This document shows, in pieces, positions 1 to 10,589 of a stretch of DNA of 64,000 nt; position 1 is the stretch's first letter; each line of letters begins with the position of its first letter. The notes under the pieces are model-generated. The model made no database searches and was not told the DNA's origin. It saw only the letters and a program-made list of their open reading frames with translations. A program made the position numbers and the translations under genes. The stretch is from Saccopteryx bilineata (lineage: Eukaryota; Chordata; Mammalia; Chiroptera; Emballonuridae): positions 165,786,296 to 165,850,295 of the forward strand of contig NC_089492.1 of the NCBI RefSeq assembly GCF_036850765.1. Direction: 5' to 3'.

Positions 1-268
1 GAACTTGCCTAGATATAGGCTTAAGTTTGCCTTTTTGAACTTACTGGCAACGAAGGCAAAAAGGGAGATGTGGGCAGTCATACAATTTGGTGTCCAGAAA
101 AACAAACCAGAAACACAGCTATTTCTGGGTCTGGAAATGAAAAATTTTTTTCTGAGTCTTCATAAAGAAGAATGCACCCAATGATTTTGTTATGATAAAT
201 TCAATAACACACTTACTCAAGCTGTTTCTTATAAAGTCATATTCCAACACCAATCTAGGTCTTAACTC
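1..268. other. unassigned flank, no gene seen
   Basis: AT-rich single-copy-looking DNA left of L1-A. I see no open frame of note, no SINE head and no recognisable old repeat. Confidence 0.5.
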
Positions 269-282
269 TAAAGCACAATTTC
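269..282. repeat. target-site duplication of L1-A, left copy
   Basis: The 14-bp string taaagcacaatttc directly precedes the T-run that is the reversed poly(A) tail of L1-A. It recurs exactly at 7869-7882, just beyond the L1 5' end. Bases outside the two copies differ (c against g), so the duplication is well bounded. Confidence 0.93.
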
Positions 283-451
283 TTTTTTTTTTTTTAATAA
301 ATTTTTATTAATGGTAATGGGATGATATTAATAAATCAGGGTACATATATTCAAAGAAAACATGTCTAGGTTATTTTGTCATCAAATTATGTTGCAAACC
401 CCTCGCCCAAAGTCAGATTGTCCTCCGTCACCCTCTATCTAGTTCTCTGTG

Positions 452-515
452 CCCCTCCCCCTCCCCCTAACTCTTTCCCTCCCTCCCTCCCATGTCCTCC
501 CTCCCCCCCCACCCT
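452..515 (-). promoter_or_regulatory. L1-A 3'UTR purine-rich, G-quadruplex-prone tract
   Basis: The plus strand is almost pure C/T here, so the element's sense strand is a G-rich purine tract with many runs of three or more G. Mammalian L1 3'UTRs are known to carry such a tract, able to form G-quadruplexes. Equivalent tracts sit in L1-B' (about 35242-35280), L1-B (36144-36213), L1-D (52199-52262) and L1-E (about 55118-55160). Confidence 0.7.
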
Positions 516-557
516 TGGTAACCACCACACTCTTGTCCATGTCTCTTAGTCTCGTTT

Positions 558-3500
558 TTATGTTCCACCAATGTATGGAATCATGTAGTTCTTGTTTTTT
601 TCTGATTTACTTATTTCACTCCTTATAATGTTATCAAGATCCCACCATTTTGCTGTAAATGATCTGATGTCATCATTTCTTATGGCTGAGTAGTATTCCA
701 TAGTGTATATGTGCCACATCTTCTTTATCCAGTCTTCTATTGAAGGGCTTTTTGGTTGTTTCCATGTCTTGGCCACTGTGAACAGTGCTGCAATGAACAT
801 GGGGCTACATGTGTCTTCACGTATCAATGTTTCTGAGGTTTTGGGGTATATACCCAGTAGAGGGATTGCTGGGTCATAAGGTAGTTCTATTTGCAGTTTT
901 TTGAGGAACCACCATACTTTCCTCCATAATGGTTGTACTACTTTACAGTCCCACCAACAGTGAATGAGGGTTCCTTTTTCTCCACAGCCTCTCCAACATT
1001 TGCTATTACCCGTCTTGTTCATAATAGCTAATCTAACAGGGGTGAGGTGGTATCTCATTGTAGTTTTGATTTGCATTTCTCTAATAACTAATGAAGCTGA
1101 GCATCTTTTCATATATCTGTTGGCCATTTGTATCTCTTCCTGGGAGAAGTGTCTGTTCATGTCCTCTTCCCATTTTTTTATTGGATTGTTTGTTTGTTTG
1201 TTGTTGAGTTTTATGAGTTCTTTGTAAATTTTGGATATTAGGCCCTTATCTGAGCTGTCGTTTGAAAATATCAGTTCCCATATAGTTGGCTGTCTGTTTA
1301 TTTTGATATCAGTTTCTCTTGCTGAGCAAAAACTTTTAATTCTGATGTAGTCCCATTCATTTATCTTTGCCTTCACTTCTCTTGCCATTGGAGTCAAGTT
1401 CATAAAATGTTCTTTAAAACCCAGGTCCATGATTTTAGTACCTATGTCTTGTTCTATGTACTTTATTGTTTCAGGTCTTATATTTAGGTCTTTGATCCAT
1501 TTTGAATTAATTTTAGTACACGGGGACAGGCTATAGTCGAGTTTCATTCTTTTGCATGTGGCTTTCCAGTTTTCCCAACACCATTTGTTGAAGACGCTTT
1601 CTTTTCTCCATTGTATGTTGTTGGCCCCTTTATCAAAGATTATTTGACCATATATATGTGGTTTTATTTCTGGGCTTTCTATTCTGTTCCATTGGTCTGA
1701 GTGTCTATTTTTTTGCCAATACCATGCTGTTTTGATTATCGTGGCCCTATAATATAGTTTAAAGTCAGGTATTGTAATGCCCCCAGCTTCATTCTTTTTC
1801 CTTAGGATTGTTTTGGCTATTCGGGGTTTTTTATAGTTCCATATAAATCAGATGATTTTTTGTTCCATTTCTTTAAAAAATCTCATAGGGATTTTGATGG
1901 GAATTGCATTAAATTTGTATATTGCTTTGGGTAATATGGCCATTTTGATTATATTTATTCTTCCTATCCAAGAACAAGGAATATTTTTCCATCTCATTGT
2001 ATCTTTTTCGATTTCCCTTAACAATGCTTTGTAATTTTCATTATATAGGTCCTTTACGTTCTTTGTTATGTTTATTCCTAGGTATTTTATTTTTTTGGTT
2101 GCAATCGTGAAGGGGATTATTTTTTTGAGTTCGTTTTCTAATATTTCATTGTTGGCATATAGAAAGGCTATGGACTTTTGTATGTTAATTTTGTATCCTG
2201 CGACCTTACTGTATTGGTTTATTGTTTCTAATAATCTTTTTGTGGAGTCCTTCGGGTTTTCGATGTATAGGATCATATCATCAGCAAAAAGTGATAGCTT
2301 TACTTCTTCTTTTCCGATATGGATGCCTTTTATTTCTTTGTCTTGTCTGATTGCTCTGGCCAGAACTTCTAGCACCACGTTGAATAAGAGTGGAGAGAGG
2401 GGACAACCCTGTCTTGTTCCTGATTTAAGGTAGAAAGTCCTCAGTTTTATGCCGTTTAATAGGATGTTGGCTGATGGTTTATCATATATGGCCTTTATCA
2501 TGTTGAGATATTTTCCTTCTATACCCATTTTGTTGAGAGTCTTAAACATAAAATTGTGTTGTATTTTATCAAAAGCCTTTTCTGCATCTATTGATAAGAT
2601 CATGTGGTTTTTGTTCTTTGTTTTGTTGATATGGTGTATTACGTTAACCGTTTTGCGTATGTTGAACCATCCTTGAGATTCTGGGATGAATCCCACTTGA
2701 TCATGATGTATTATTTTTTTAATATGTTGTTGTATTCGGTTTGCCAGTATTTTGTTTAGTATTTTAGCATCTGTATTCATTAGAGATATTGGTCTGTAGT
2801 TTTCTTTCTTTGTGCCATCCTTGCCAGGTTTTGGTATGAGGGTTATGTTGGCCTCATAAAATGTGTTTGGAAGTATTGCTTCTTCTTCAATTTTTTGGAA
2901 GACTTTGAGTAGAATAGGAACCAAGTCTTCTTTGAATGTTTGATAGAATTCACTAGTATAACCGTCTGGGCCTGGACTTTTATTTTTGGGGAGGTTTTTA
3001 ATAGTTTTTTCTATTTCCTCCCTGCTGATTGGTCTGTTTAGGCTTTCTGCTTCTTCATGACTCAGTCTAGGAAGGTTGTATTGTTCTAGGAATTTATCCA
3101 TTTCTTCTAGATTGTTGTATTTGGTGGCATATAATTTTTCATAGTATTCTACAATAATTCTTTGTATATCTATGATGTCTGTGGTGATCTCTCCTCTTTC
3201 ATTTTGGATTTTATTTATTTGAGTCCTGTGTCTTTTTTCCTTGGTGAGTCTTGCCAAGGGTTTGTCAATTTTGTTGATCTTTTCAAAGAACCAGCTCCTT
3301 GTTTTATTGATTTTTTCTATAGTTTTTCTGTTCTCTATTTCATTTATTTCTGCTCTGATTTTTATTATCTCCTTTCTTCGGCTCGTTTTGGGTTGTCTTT
3401 GTTCTTCTTTTTCTAGTTCCTTAAGGTGTGAAGTTAAGTGGTTTACTTCGGCTCTCTCTTGTTTGTTCATATAGGCCTGAAGTGATATGAACTTTCCTCT

Positions 3501-4385
3501 TATTACTGCTTTTGCTGCATCCCAGAGATTCTGATATGTCATATTTTCATTTTCATTTGTCTGTATATATCTTTTGATTTCTGCGCTTATTTCTTCTTTG
3601 ACCCATTCATTTTTTAGAAGTATGTTGTTTAGTTTCCACATTTTTGTGGGGTTTTCCCCCTCTTTTTTGCAGTTGAATTCTAGTTTCAAGGCTTTATGAT
3701 CAGAAAATATGCTTGGTACAATTTCAATTTTTCTAAATTTGCTGATATTGTCTTTGTGGCCCAACATATGGTCAATTCTTGAGAATGTTCCATGTACACT
3801 AGAGAAAAATGTATACTCTGTCGCTTTGGGATGAAGTGTCCTGTAGATGTCTATCATATCTAGGTGTTCTAGTATTTCGTTTAAGGCCACTATATCTTTA
3901 TTGATTCTCTGTTTGGATGACCGATCTAGAGCCGTCAGCGGTGTATTGAGGTCTCCAAGTATGATTGTATTTTTGATAGTTTTTGTTTTAAGGTCAATAA
4001 GTAGCTGTCTTATATATTTTGGTGCTCCTTGGTTTGGTGCATATATATTAAGGATTGTTATGTCTTCTTGATTCAACTTCCCCTTAATCATTATGAAATG
4101 ACCATTTTTGTCTCTGAGTACTTTTTCTGTCTTGTAGTCAGCATTATTAGATATGAGTATTGCTACGCCTGGTTTTTTTTGGGTGTTGTTTGCTTGGAGT
4201 ATTGTTTTCCAGCCTTTCACTTTGAATTTGTTTTTATCCTTGTTGCTTAGATGTGTTTCTTGTAGGCAGCATATAGTTGGATTTTCTTTTTTAATCCATT
4301 CTGCTACTCTGTGTCTTTTTATTGGTAAGTTTAATCCATTTACATTTAGTGTAATTATTGACACTTGTGGGTTCCCTACTGCCAT
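558..4385 (-). pseudogene. L1-A ORF2: endonuclease/reverse transcriptase, one nonsense codon
   Basis: ORF2p nicks target DNA and reverse-transcribes the L1 RNA in place. The frame spans 1275 codons, the same length as human ORF2p. The N-terminal endonuclease keeps N14, E43, the GDLN motif and the SDH motif near residue 229. The reverse transcriptase keeps FADD near residues 701-704 (2271-2288). The C-terminal Cys motif (C-x3-C-x7-H-x4-C) lies near residues 1130-1147. The only lesion I can find is TGA at 1848-1850, where L1-B, L1-D and L1-E read AGA (arginine) in an IIRFIW context. The stop leaves 845 residues, keeping the endonuclease and reverse transcriptase but losing the Cys domain. The start ATG overlaps the stop of an upstream small frame by 10 nt. 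Confidence 0.93.
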
Positions 4386-4618
4386 TTTATAAATTGCTTT
4401 CTGTTAGTTTTGTATCTAGTTTGATTCTTCTCTTTTGTTTTTCTATCATTTGTTTTTGTTTGTTTGTGTTCCATACTTCTTTCCTCTGTTGCTACCTTTT
4501 TTAAGTCAAGTGTTTTTGTGGTGGTTTTTTTAAGGGTGGTTACCATTAAGTAATGAAAAGGGTACCTACCATATTCATTGTAGTACCCTATCTTATAAGT
4601 ATTTCTGCACTTCATCAT
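4376..4618 (-). other. small open frame in the ORF1-ORF2 spacer of L1-A (80 codons)
   Basis: This frame encodes a basic, Thr/Lys-rich 80-residue product with no domain I recognise. Its last codons read K-W-Q-stop, and the TAG lies inside the first codons of ORF2, so the two frames overlap by 10 nt. A homologous frame of 79 codons with the same end sits in L1-B (40068-40307) and L1-E (59019-59258). Between L1-A and L1-E roughly 60% of residues match, while the first 60 residues of ORF2 match at about 88%. That argues against strong selection on the peptide. It may serve as a translation-coupling device or be a chance frame in A-rich RNA. Confidence 0.45.
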
Positions 4619-4710
4619 CCTTTGCTACTGTTAATCTCCATCCTCTCCCCCCTTTTTTTCCTTTGTTGTCACAGTTTAAGTTTGGTTTTATTGTGTTCTT
4701 GGTGGAGCTG

Positions 4711-5706
4711 TTACTTGTGGTGTTGTTTTCTTTTGTTCTTTGAATCTGGTTGGAAAACCCCCCTTAGTATTTCCTGGAGTGGGGGCTTTATGTTGATAAA
4801 TTCTCTCATCTTTTCTGTATTTGTGAATGTTTTTATATCTCCTTCATACTTGAAGGATAGCTTTGATGGGTATAGTATTCTTGGCTGAAAGTTCCTCTCT
4901 TTCAGGGCTTTAAATATTGGGGTCCACTCTCTTCTAGCTTGTAGAGTTTCTGCTGAGAAATCTGATGATAATCTAATAGGCCTTCCTTTATATGTTGTAC
5001 TCTTCTTTTCCCTGGCTGCCTTGAGAATTTTTTCTTTGTCATTGGTTTGTGTCATCTTTATTATGATGTGCCTTGGAGTGGGTTTGTTGGGGTTAAGAAA
5101 ACTCGGTGTTCTGTTTGCTTCTTGAATTTGAGGCTTTAGTTCTTTCCACAGGCTTGGGAAGTTCTCGTCTATTATTTGTTTGAGTATATTCTCCATTCCA
5201 TTTTCTTTCTCTTCTCCCTCTGATATACCTATTATTCTTATGTTATTCTTTCTGATGGAGTCAGACAATTCCTGTAGGGCTTTCTCGTTTTTTATTATTT
5301 TTGAGTCTCTTTCTTCTTCTCTCTGTTGTGCCTCAAGTTGCTTGTCTTCTATTTCACTAATCCTATCTTCTATCTGGGCTGTTCTGTTAGCTAAGCTTGT
5401 TACCTCGTTTTTCAGCTCGTGAATTGAGTTTTTCATTTCTGTTTGATTCATTTTTATAGTTTCAATTTCCTTGGTAATATATTCTTTGTGTTCATTGAGT
5501 TGTTTTCTGATCTCCCTAAATTGCCTTTCTGTGTTTTCTTGTATATCTCTGAGTATTTTTAAGATTTCTATTTTAAATACTCTGTCATTTAGCTCCAAGG
5601 CTTCCAATATGTTAAATCTTTTCTCCATAGATTTTTCCACATCTATTTGTGTTACCTCTCTTTCTTTTGTATCCATAATATTCGATTTCCTCTTTCTTAT
5701 TGGCAT
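4711..5706 (-). CDS. L1-A ORF1p: RNA-binding chaperone, intact frame
   Basis: ORF1p coats L1 RNA as a trimer in cytoplasmic particles and is needed for retrotransposition. The frame gives 331 residues, close to the 338 of human ORF1p. Residues 1-25 are basic. Residues about 30-150 are Glu/Lys/Gln-rich with heptad-like spacing, as expected for the coiled coil. An RRM begins near residue 155 with NIRIIGISEG. A C-terminal domain near 215-320 contains KAAREK and the family motif around SSDFSAETLQARREW. I chose the ATG at 5706 because L1-E aligns upstream of the internal ATG at residue 11, although the matching codon in L1-E has decayed to ATA. No stop or frameshift is visible, making this the best-preserved coding frame in the window. 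Confidence 0.9.
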   Translation of the reverse strand: MPIRKRKSNIMDTKEREVTQIDVEKSMEKRFNILEALELNDRVFKIEILKILRDIQENTERQFREIRKQLNEHKEYITKEIETIKMNQTEMKNSIHELKNEVTSLANRTAQIEDRISEIEDKQLEAQQREEERDSKIIKNEKALQELSDSIRKNNIRIIGISEGEEKENGMENILKQIIDENFPSLWKELKPQIQEANRTPSFLNPNKPTPRHIIIKMTQTNDKEKILKAAREKKSTTYKGRPIRLSSDFSAETLQARREWTPIFKALKERNFQPRILYPSKLSFKYEGDIKTFTNTEKMREFINIKPPLQEILRGVFQPDSKNKRKQHHK

Positions 5707-7868
5707 CTGAGGGTGGTCTTATTGATAGCACTAATTAGAATTTATAAAGAGTAAAAAGAAAAAAAAAAGGGTAAAACACCCCACAAAAAAAACAGTAATA
5801 ATTTATTATTTCCCCCTTTTTTTCTCTCTTCTCTTTCCCTCCTCTCCCCTCCTCAGGGAAATATTGTGCCTATAATGGAGGGCCTGATTTGGGGTGAAGA
5901 GTTCAAGGGGCAAAAAAAAGGGAGTAGGGACCTACTAAATGCAAAAAAAAAAAAAAAAAAAAGGAAGAAAATCTTAGACAAGCATAAGATGATTTGCTTG
6001 TAAGTGATGGTCAACTAAGAGATATAATGAGAGGGATAAGAGGGAATCAGAAAAAAGGACCAAAAAAGAATAATAAAGAAGAAAAAATAAAAATAATCAG
6101 TAAAAATCTGTTGTATTAAGTGGAGCGAAGACTAAATACAATGGAGACCTTGGGTTGGGAGGACCCAAAATGCCACAAAAATAAACAAACAAGAGAAAAA
6201 AAAATAAAAACAAAAGCAAAAAAGAGAAATAAAGCCAAAAAAAAGCCTTGAGTCCCAAATTAACTAATTTGTTCGTGATTGAGGATTATATGGGAGGAAA
6301 GTAAAATGAGAAAAGAAAAAACGAATAGAAAGGAAAAAATAAGAAAAAGAGAAAAACGAAGGAAGAAATACAATAGGAGGAGAAAAAAACAAAATAAAGC
6401 AAGACAAAAAAAACAAACAAAAAAAAAACAAAAGAGGAGAGAGTGAGAGTTAAGTGTTTTGGAGTATAACCTTAAAGGAGGGTGAGGATGAAGAAGAAAA
6501 ATAAAATGCAACACTCATGGGTAGTGTAGTTCAAGAAAGGGGAAGCATAAGATGGGCAGAGAATAGAAGGACCGAGGTGGAGGAAATAAAGGCAAAAAGA
6601 TAGAAGAAACAAACAACAACAACAACAACAAAAAATTAGTGGATCAAGTTGTAAAGTCTGTGGGTTTTTCTTGATTTTGAGAGGTTAACTTCTTCCTTTT
6701 TCTTTTCTCTCCCTCTTCCTAGTCGGTGACTCTGTACCCCAGGCTCTGCCCCTGTGTCACTCTTAGGTAGGGATTTGCAGTTGATGGGATTCTATGGCAA
6801 TGTCATATAATTGGCTTTAGTCTTGCTGGAAGTAAAGGCTTGTTGGCGTTTGCAGGGTCCAACGATGAGAGAGTTTGCTTTCCTGGATTCTCTCTCCTAG
6901 TCCCCCCTTTCTGAATTAGCAGCCTGGTGATCCAGCTATAAGGCTGCAACTGCTTCTGCCTGGGGAGTAAGAGGCTCAAAGAGCTGGGAAATCCCCACTC
7001 TATCCCCACTCAGTGCAAGGCTTTGGGAAAGGCTCTGACAGTCAGGGCCTCCAGTGTAATCAGGCGGGGGTGGGAGTCAATTGTTGTCAAGGTGACTGTT
7101 CAGCGCCTATCATTTAGTTGGACCTCTCAACCCAGGCTTTCCACACTTTGTAGCCTGTTTTTGCAGGGAAGAAGAGGCACTAGTCTCTGCTTACGACTAG
7201 TGTAGTATAGACCTTATTATCTGCCAAGTCCTTCTTGTTAGCGTTTATCCCTGAATATGGAGGCTCTATCAATCAGAAGTTGCCCCCGCCCCTTTAGCGA
7301 GAGGCACTAAAAAATATCACGCCTCTTGTCTTGGATCGCTGAACTGAGAGAGATCTTATCAATTAGAACCGAGGGTGCGCAGATTTTATGGGTTAAGCTA
7401 ATTTCAGTGATTGGGTCGCAGCTGTGCTTCCTAAGGTATTTTAGGCTGCCAGCGTGCGCCCCTCCCCCAACGATTGATTGTTAGCTTGAATGGCTGGGTG
7501 AGGTGCCCCGCCCACAGAGAGAATCTCCCAAGCCTCTCCCGCTCGCCCCGCCGCTGGCGGCTGGACCGCACCAGGCGCAGGATAATGGAGCCCCCTGGGT
7601 GTGCGGGCCAGCAGGGTGCCCTGGGCGCGTGGAATGCCCAAGGCATGCGCGCGAATGGGGCGCTCCGGGCACCGGTGGCCGGTGACCCCCACTCGCAGTG
7701 TGCGGGCCGCTGGGAACGTCAGCGGTGCCCAACCGGACCGGGCGCACGCACGGCTGCTCGCGGTGGCTCGCGGTTCCCAAGTATATGGGCTGACTCACCG
7801 CAGGCGCACTCCCTCGCGGCTTGAATGAGCATCGCTGCGGTAGCTTCCTCCACACCCTCGTCTCTCAG
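5707..7868 (-). promoter_or_regulatory. L1-A 5'UTR and internal promoter, type A
   Basis: L1 transcription starts from an internal promoter at the element's 5' end. The outer 800 bp (7068-7868), especially 7440-7868, are GC- and CpG-rich, as expected for a promoter. The inner 1.3 kb runs into a long stretch that is A-rich on the plus strand (5740-6640), so the RNA is U-rich just before ORF1. The inner part (up to about 7067) is homologous to the L1-E 5'UTR up to 61747, with matches around a 'ggtgactctgtacccc' block. Outside that point the two elements are unrelated. I see no tandem monomers in this copy. Confidence 0.8.
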
Positions 7869-7882
7869 TAAAGCACAATTTC
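7869..7882. repeat. target-site duplication of L1-A, right copy
   Basis: Exact second copy of taaagcacaatttc (first copy 269-282). It fixes the L1-A 5' end at 7868 and shows the insertion is complete rather than 5'-truncated. Confidence 0.93.
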
Positions 7883-10107
7883 AATAAAAGCATACTCTCC
7901 AGTTGGTTAATGTGCCTCTTAAAATACAGCAATAAAATATTTCCAACTCAAGTTGACTAGAGAAAATTACGGGATATTTCTGCCTGTTTTAGGATGCTAT
8001 ATTTCTATTAACTTAGTCTATAATTGCATGAGGTTTTTAAGCAGACTTTGCTATTTACTCTTCCTTAGCTGTGTGCTCAAACCTATTCCTACAGCTGTGA
8101 CAGAAACAGAATTGAAGCCAAGTTGTCCTATTTCACTTGTGTGACTGATTTTTTTGAACTTAAGTGCAAGGCTATATTGTTTTTTACTACAAATTCCATC
8201 TTGTTAGAGTCACACTCATTTGTTCTGTCTTGTTGATAGTCTTTGATGTGGATTATATCAACCACAATACCATATTCCATCAAATACGAGACTCTTTTAA
8301 TGATAAGATGTGCCATTAAAAAATTACCATGAGGAAAAAGGAATACTGTCAATGAAATTAGGACATGCAATTAATTAATTGTGGGATGCATCTGAGTGTA
8401 GATTTGTTAAAATATGCATTTTAGAATTAGTGAAATATGGTATTAATGAACTTTCACATTCTGTCATTTGCAACTTATAATCATATCCTCCATAGAACCA
8501 TTTATTGGGTGTTCACAGAATGCAGCCACTGATGAAAACATTGAACTAGACAGGGTCAAGGAGAAAGAGTCCAGTGGACTTCAATGGGGAGCTTCTCCAG
8601 GTCTGCTTGTTCATTTGTTTTTATGCCCACTCATCAAATAAACTTTAGTTTATCCAGTGAATGCACAAAAGACACAGGTTACAAAGATAAAGATCTGGTC
8701 CTTTCAATCACAAGCTAGAATTCACACGTTAACCTGGTTGTGGCATTCTCTCTGGGCCTGATTATTCTAGCCCTTTAGGATCCCCTTAACTGAATTATTG
8801 TTTACATCAGAACTGAGGCTCAATCAGGAAGGGCAACTGGAGGAAAATGGGACAGAGCAGGGAAGAGGCCAGGACCTGGTACCAGGGTGCGGGAAATGGC
8901 CTGGTCACAGGGATAAGTTAGTAAGCAAGGAGGTCCCAATGCCTGAAGGATCAGGTGAGTTCAGGCTTGACCAGGAAATAGTTAAACAGAATTTCCATCT
9001 AGAAGACTGGGTAGCTGACCTGAGATGACCCAGTTGTCAATCCTCAGAGTCAGGGAGATGGGCAGGTGACATCCAGAGATCTGAGCATGCATGAACACTA
9101 GGACAAGGATCCAGGTCCAGATGGCAATAGTAAATAGGGCACTGAGGACTCCCAGCCCATGCTTTGCTTTAAACAGGGATCAGGGCACCAGGAGGCATAA
9201 ATAGTCAAATCTAAGAATCAGGTTCTAAGTCTATAGAGACTAGTTCTGGTCCCTGAGATTGCACGAGGTGGGGATGTGGAGAGGTGCACAAGTGGGGGGA
9301 GAAACTTCGTCCTCAGTGACAGTGAGAGCTCAGGCCTGGTCACAGTGTGGATCAGGGGAGCTGGCCCCCTAAGCCTCTGACATGCAAGAGGACCTAGAAG
9401 CAGTGCCAGGGAGAAGGTGGGGAAGAACACAGGGAACAATGCCTGTTCAAGAGATGAAGTCTGAGAAGGTAGATAAGTTTCTGACAATTTGCGCAGAGAG
9501 TGTTGAGGTCTCAGACACACAGAAGTCTCAGTCAGGAGCTGGCTCAGAGATGAAAGGTTTGATGAGTGGCAACATGAGTGCCATCATGGGTACACCCAAC
9601 TGTGAGGACCTAGGAAAGGCAGGGGCAGAAGGAACGAGGTGGGGAGATCTCATTATTTACGTACGGGATTTAACTAGTATGGGAGAGTCTTCACTTAGGA
9701 AAAGAAGATTAAGAACTTGACCCTGCCCTCTACCCAGAAGCACATTTAATGACAGGTGCACTGGGCACATGCCCTGGGCCCCGCAAAATCCCAAGTATAC
9801 ATTTTTTTTCTAATGGCAAGGGGCCCAATATTTTCTTCTGTGCCCGGGGCCTCAACCAACCTTAATCTATCTCTGCCTCTACCCCACCTACCCCACTGTG
9901 AAATTCAAAAGTATAAGCATGTGTCGAGGGACTTGAGTGGGTATGACTGAAGCCAGAGAGGAGGAATTAACTGGTGGCTCCTGAGGGTAAACTTGCGCTC
10001 AAAGAGGAAAGGAATCTGTACCTAGATACTACCTACTCTGCCCAAGTTGGCCTGGGAGGAAATGACTACAGTATGTACACATTGAAAAAAAGAAATACCT
10101 TAGTCAT
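7883..10107. other. unassigned 2.2-kb stretch
   Basis: I see short open frames on both strands (for example 8798-9028, 9218-9520, 9382-9720) but no domain, signal peptide, CpG island or convincing exon structure. They look like chance frames in GC-moderate DNA. No repeat family is recognised with confidence. Confidence 0.5.
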
Positions 10108-10270
10108 GCCTTGGCTGGATGGCTCAGTTGACTAGAGCTTCGTCCTGAAGAACAGAGGTTCCCAGTTCGATCCCCAGTCAGGGCACTTATAGGAACAGAT
10201 TGATGTTCCTCTCTCTCTCCCTTCCTTCCTCTCTCTCTAAAATGAATAAATAAATTAATAAAATAAATCT
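10108..10270 (+). mobile_element. tRNA-derived bat SINE, short form
   Basis: The head begins gccttggctggatggctcag, a tRNA A-box-like start. A B-box-like ttcgatcccc follows near 10167. A CT-rich stretch and an (AAAT)n-like tail complete the short Ves-type structure. I did not find a convincing duplication. Confidence 0.8.
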
Positions 10271-10289
10271 TTACTTACTCCAAGGTTAT

Positions 10290-10346
10290 GAAAAAGAAAG
10301 AAAGAAATAAAGAAAGAAAGAGAGAGATAAATAAATAAATAAATTT
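10290..10346 (+). repeat. (GAAA)n / (AAAT)n microsatellite
   Basis: Simple A-rich tetranucleotide runs just downstream of the SINE at 10108-10270, probably grown from its tail. Confidence 0.75.
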
Positions 10347-10349
10347 TTT

Positions 10350-10580
10350 AGTTCTGCAGAATGTAGGCATTGAAGACTAACAAGTCTAAGTTTGATTCGT
10401 GGTTCTATCTCTTTTGCAAATTACTTACCTCTGCCTAAGCCTTATCTATTAATGGGAATTGTAATTATAAAGTGCCTAAGTTCTAAATTATTTTGAGGAA
10501 TAAATATAAAATAATTCATGTAAAATATTAAGCACCATATCTGCTATATAGTAAGTGTTCAAAGAATGTTATGTATAAAA
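10350..10580 (+). mobile_element. MIR (CORE-SINE) fragment
   Basis: The right end has the familiar MIR 3' pattern: an AATAAATATAAAATAATTC-like block, then AGCACCATATCTGC, then TAGTAAGTGTTCAAAGAATG. The left part has the GTTTGATTC and ACTTACCTCT signals. It is an old mammal-wide SINE, strongly diverged. Confidence 0.7.
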
Positions 10581-10589
10581 CCACTGAGG

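Larger units (their letters stand above)
283..7868 (-). mobile_element. L1-A: complete LINE-1 retrotransposon
   Basis: This is a full-length non-LTR retrotransposon of 7586 bp on the minus strand, bounded by an exact 14-bp duplication. In element order it has a 2162-bp 5'UTR (7868-5707), ORF1 (5706-4711), a 325-bp spacer, ORF2 (4385-558) and a short 3'UTR with a purine-rich tract and poly(A). ORF1 is open throughout and ORF2 has one premature stop, so the copy is recent. The 5'UTR is more than twice the roughly 0.9 kb known for human L1. It lies in the same lineage as L1-B and L1-D, judged by near-identical ORF2 and 3'UTR. It could be transcribed but should not move on its own while the ORF2 stop stands. 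Confidence 0.95.

Noticed and set aside
1852..4392. Plus-strand frames of 60-121 codons across L1-A ORF2 (and their equivalents in L1-B, L1-D and L1-E)
   Set aside because: They recur in each L1 copy because they are antisense shadows of ORF2. They are hydrophobic only because the sense strand is A-rich.
7431..7855. Overlapping GC-rich frames on both strands near the L1-A 5' end
   Set aside because: Five overlapping frames in 400 bp of CpG-rich promoter DNA are expected by chance. No domain or preferred frame is visible.
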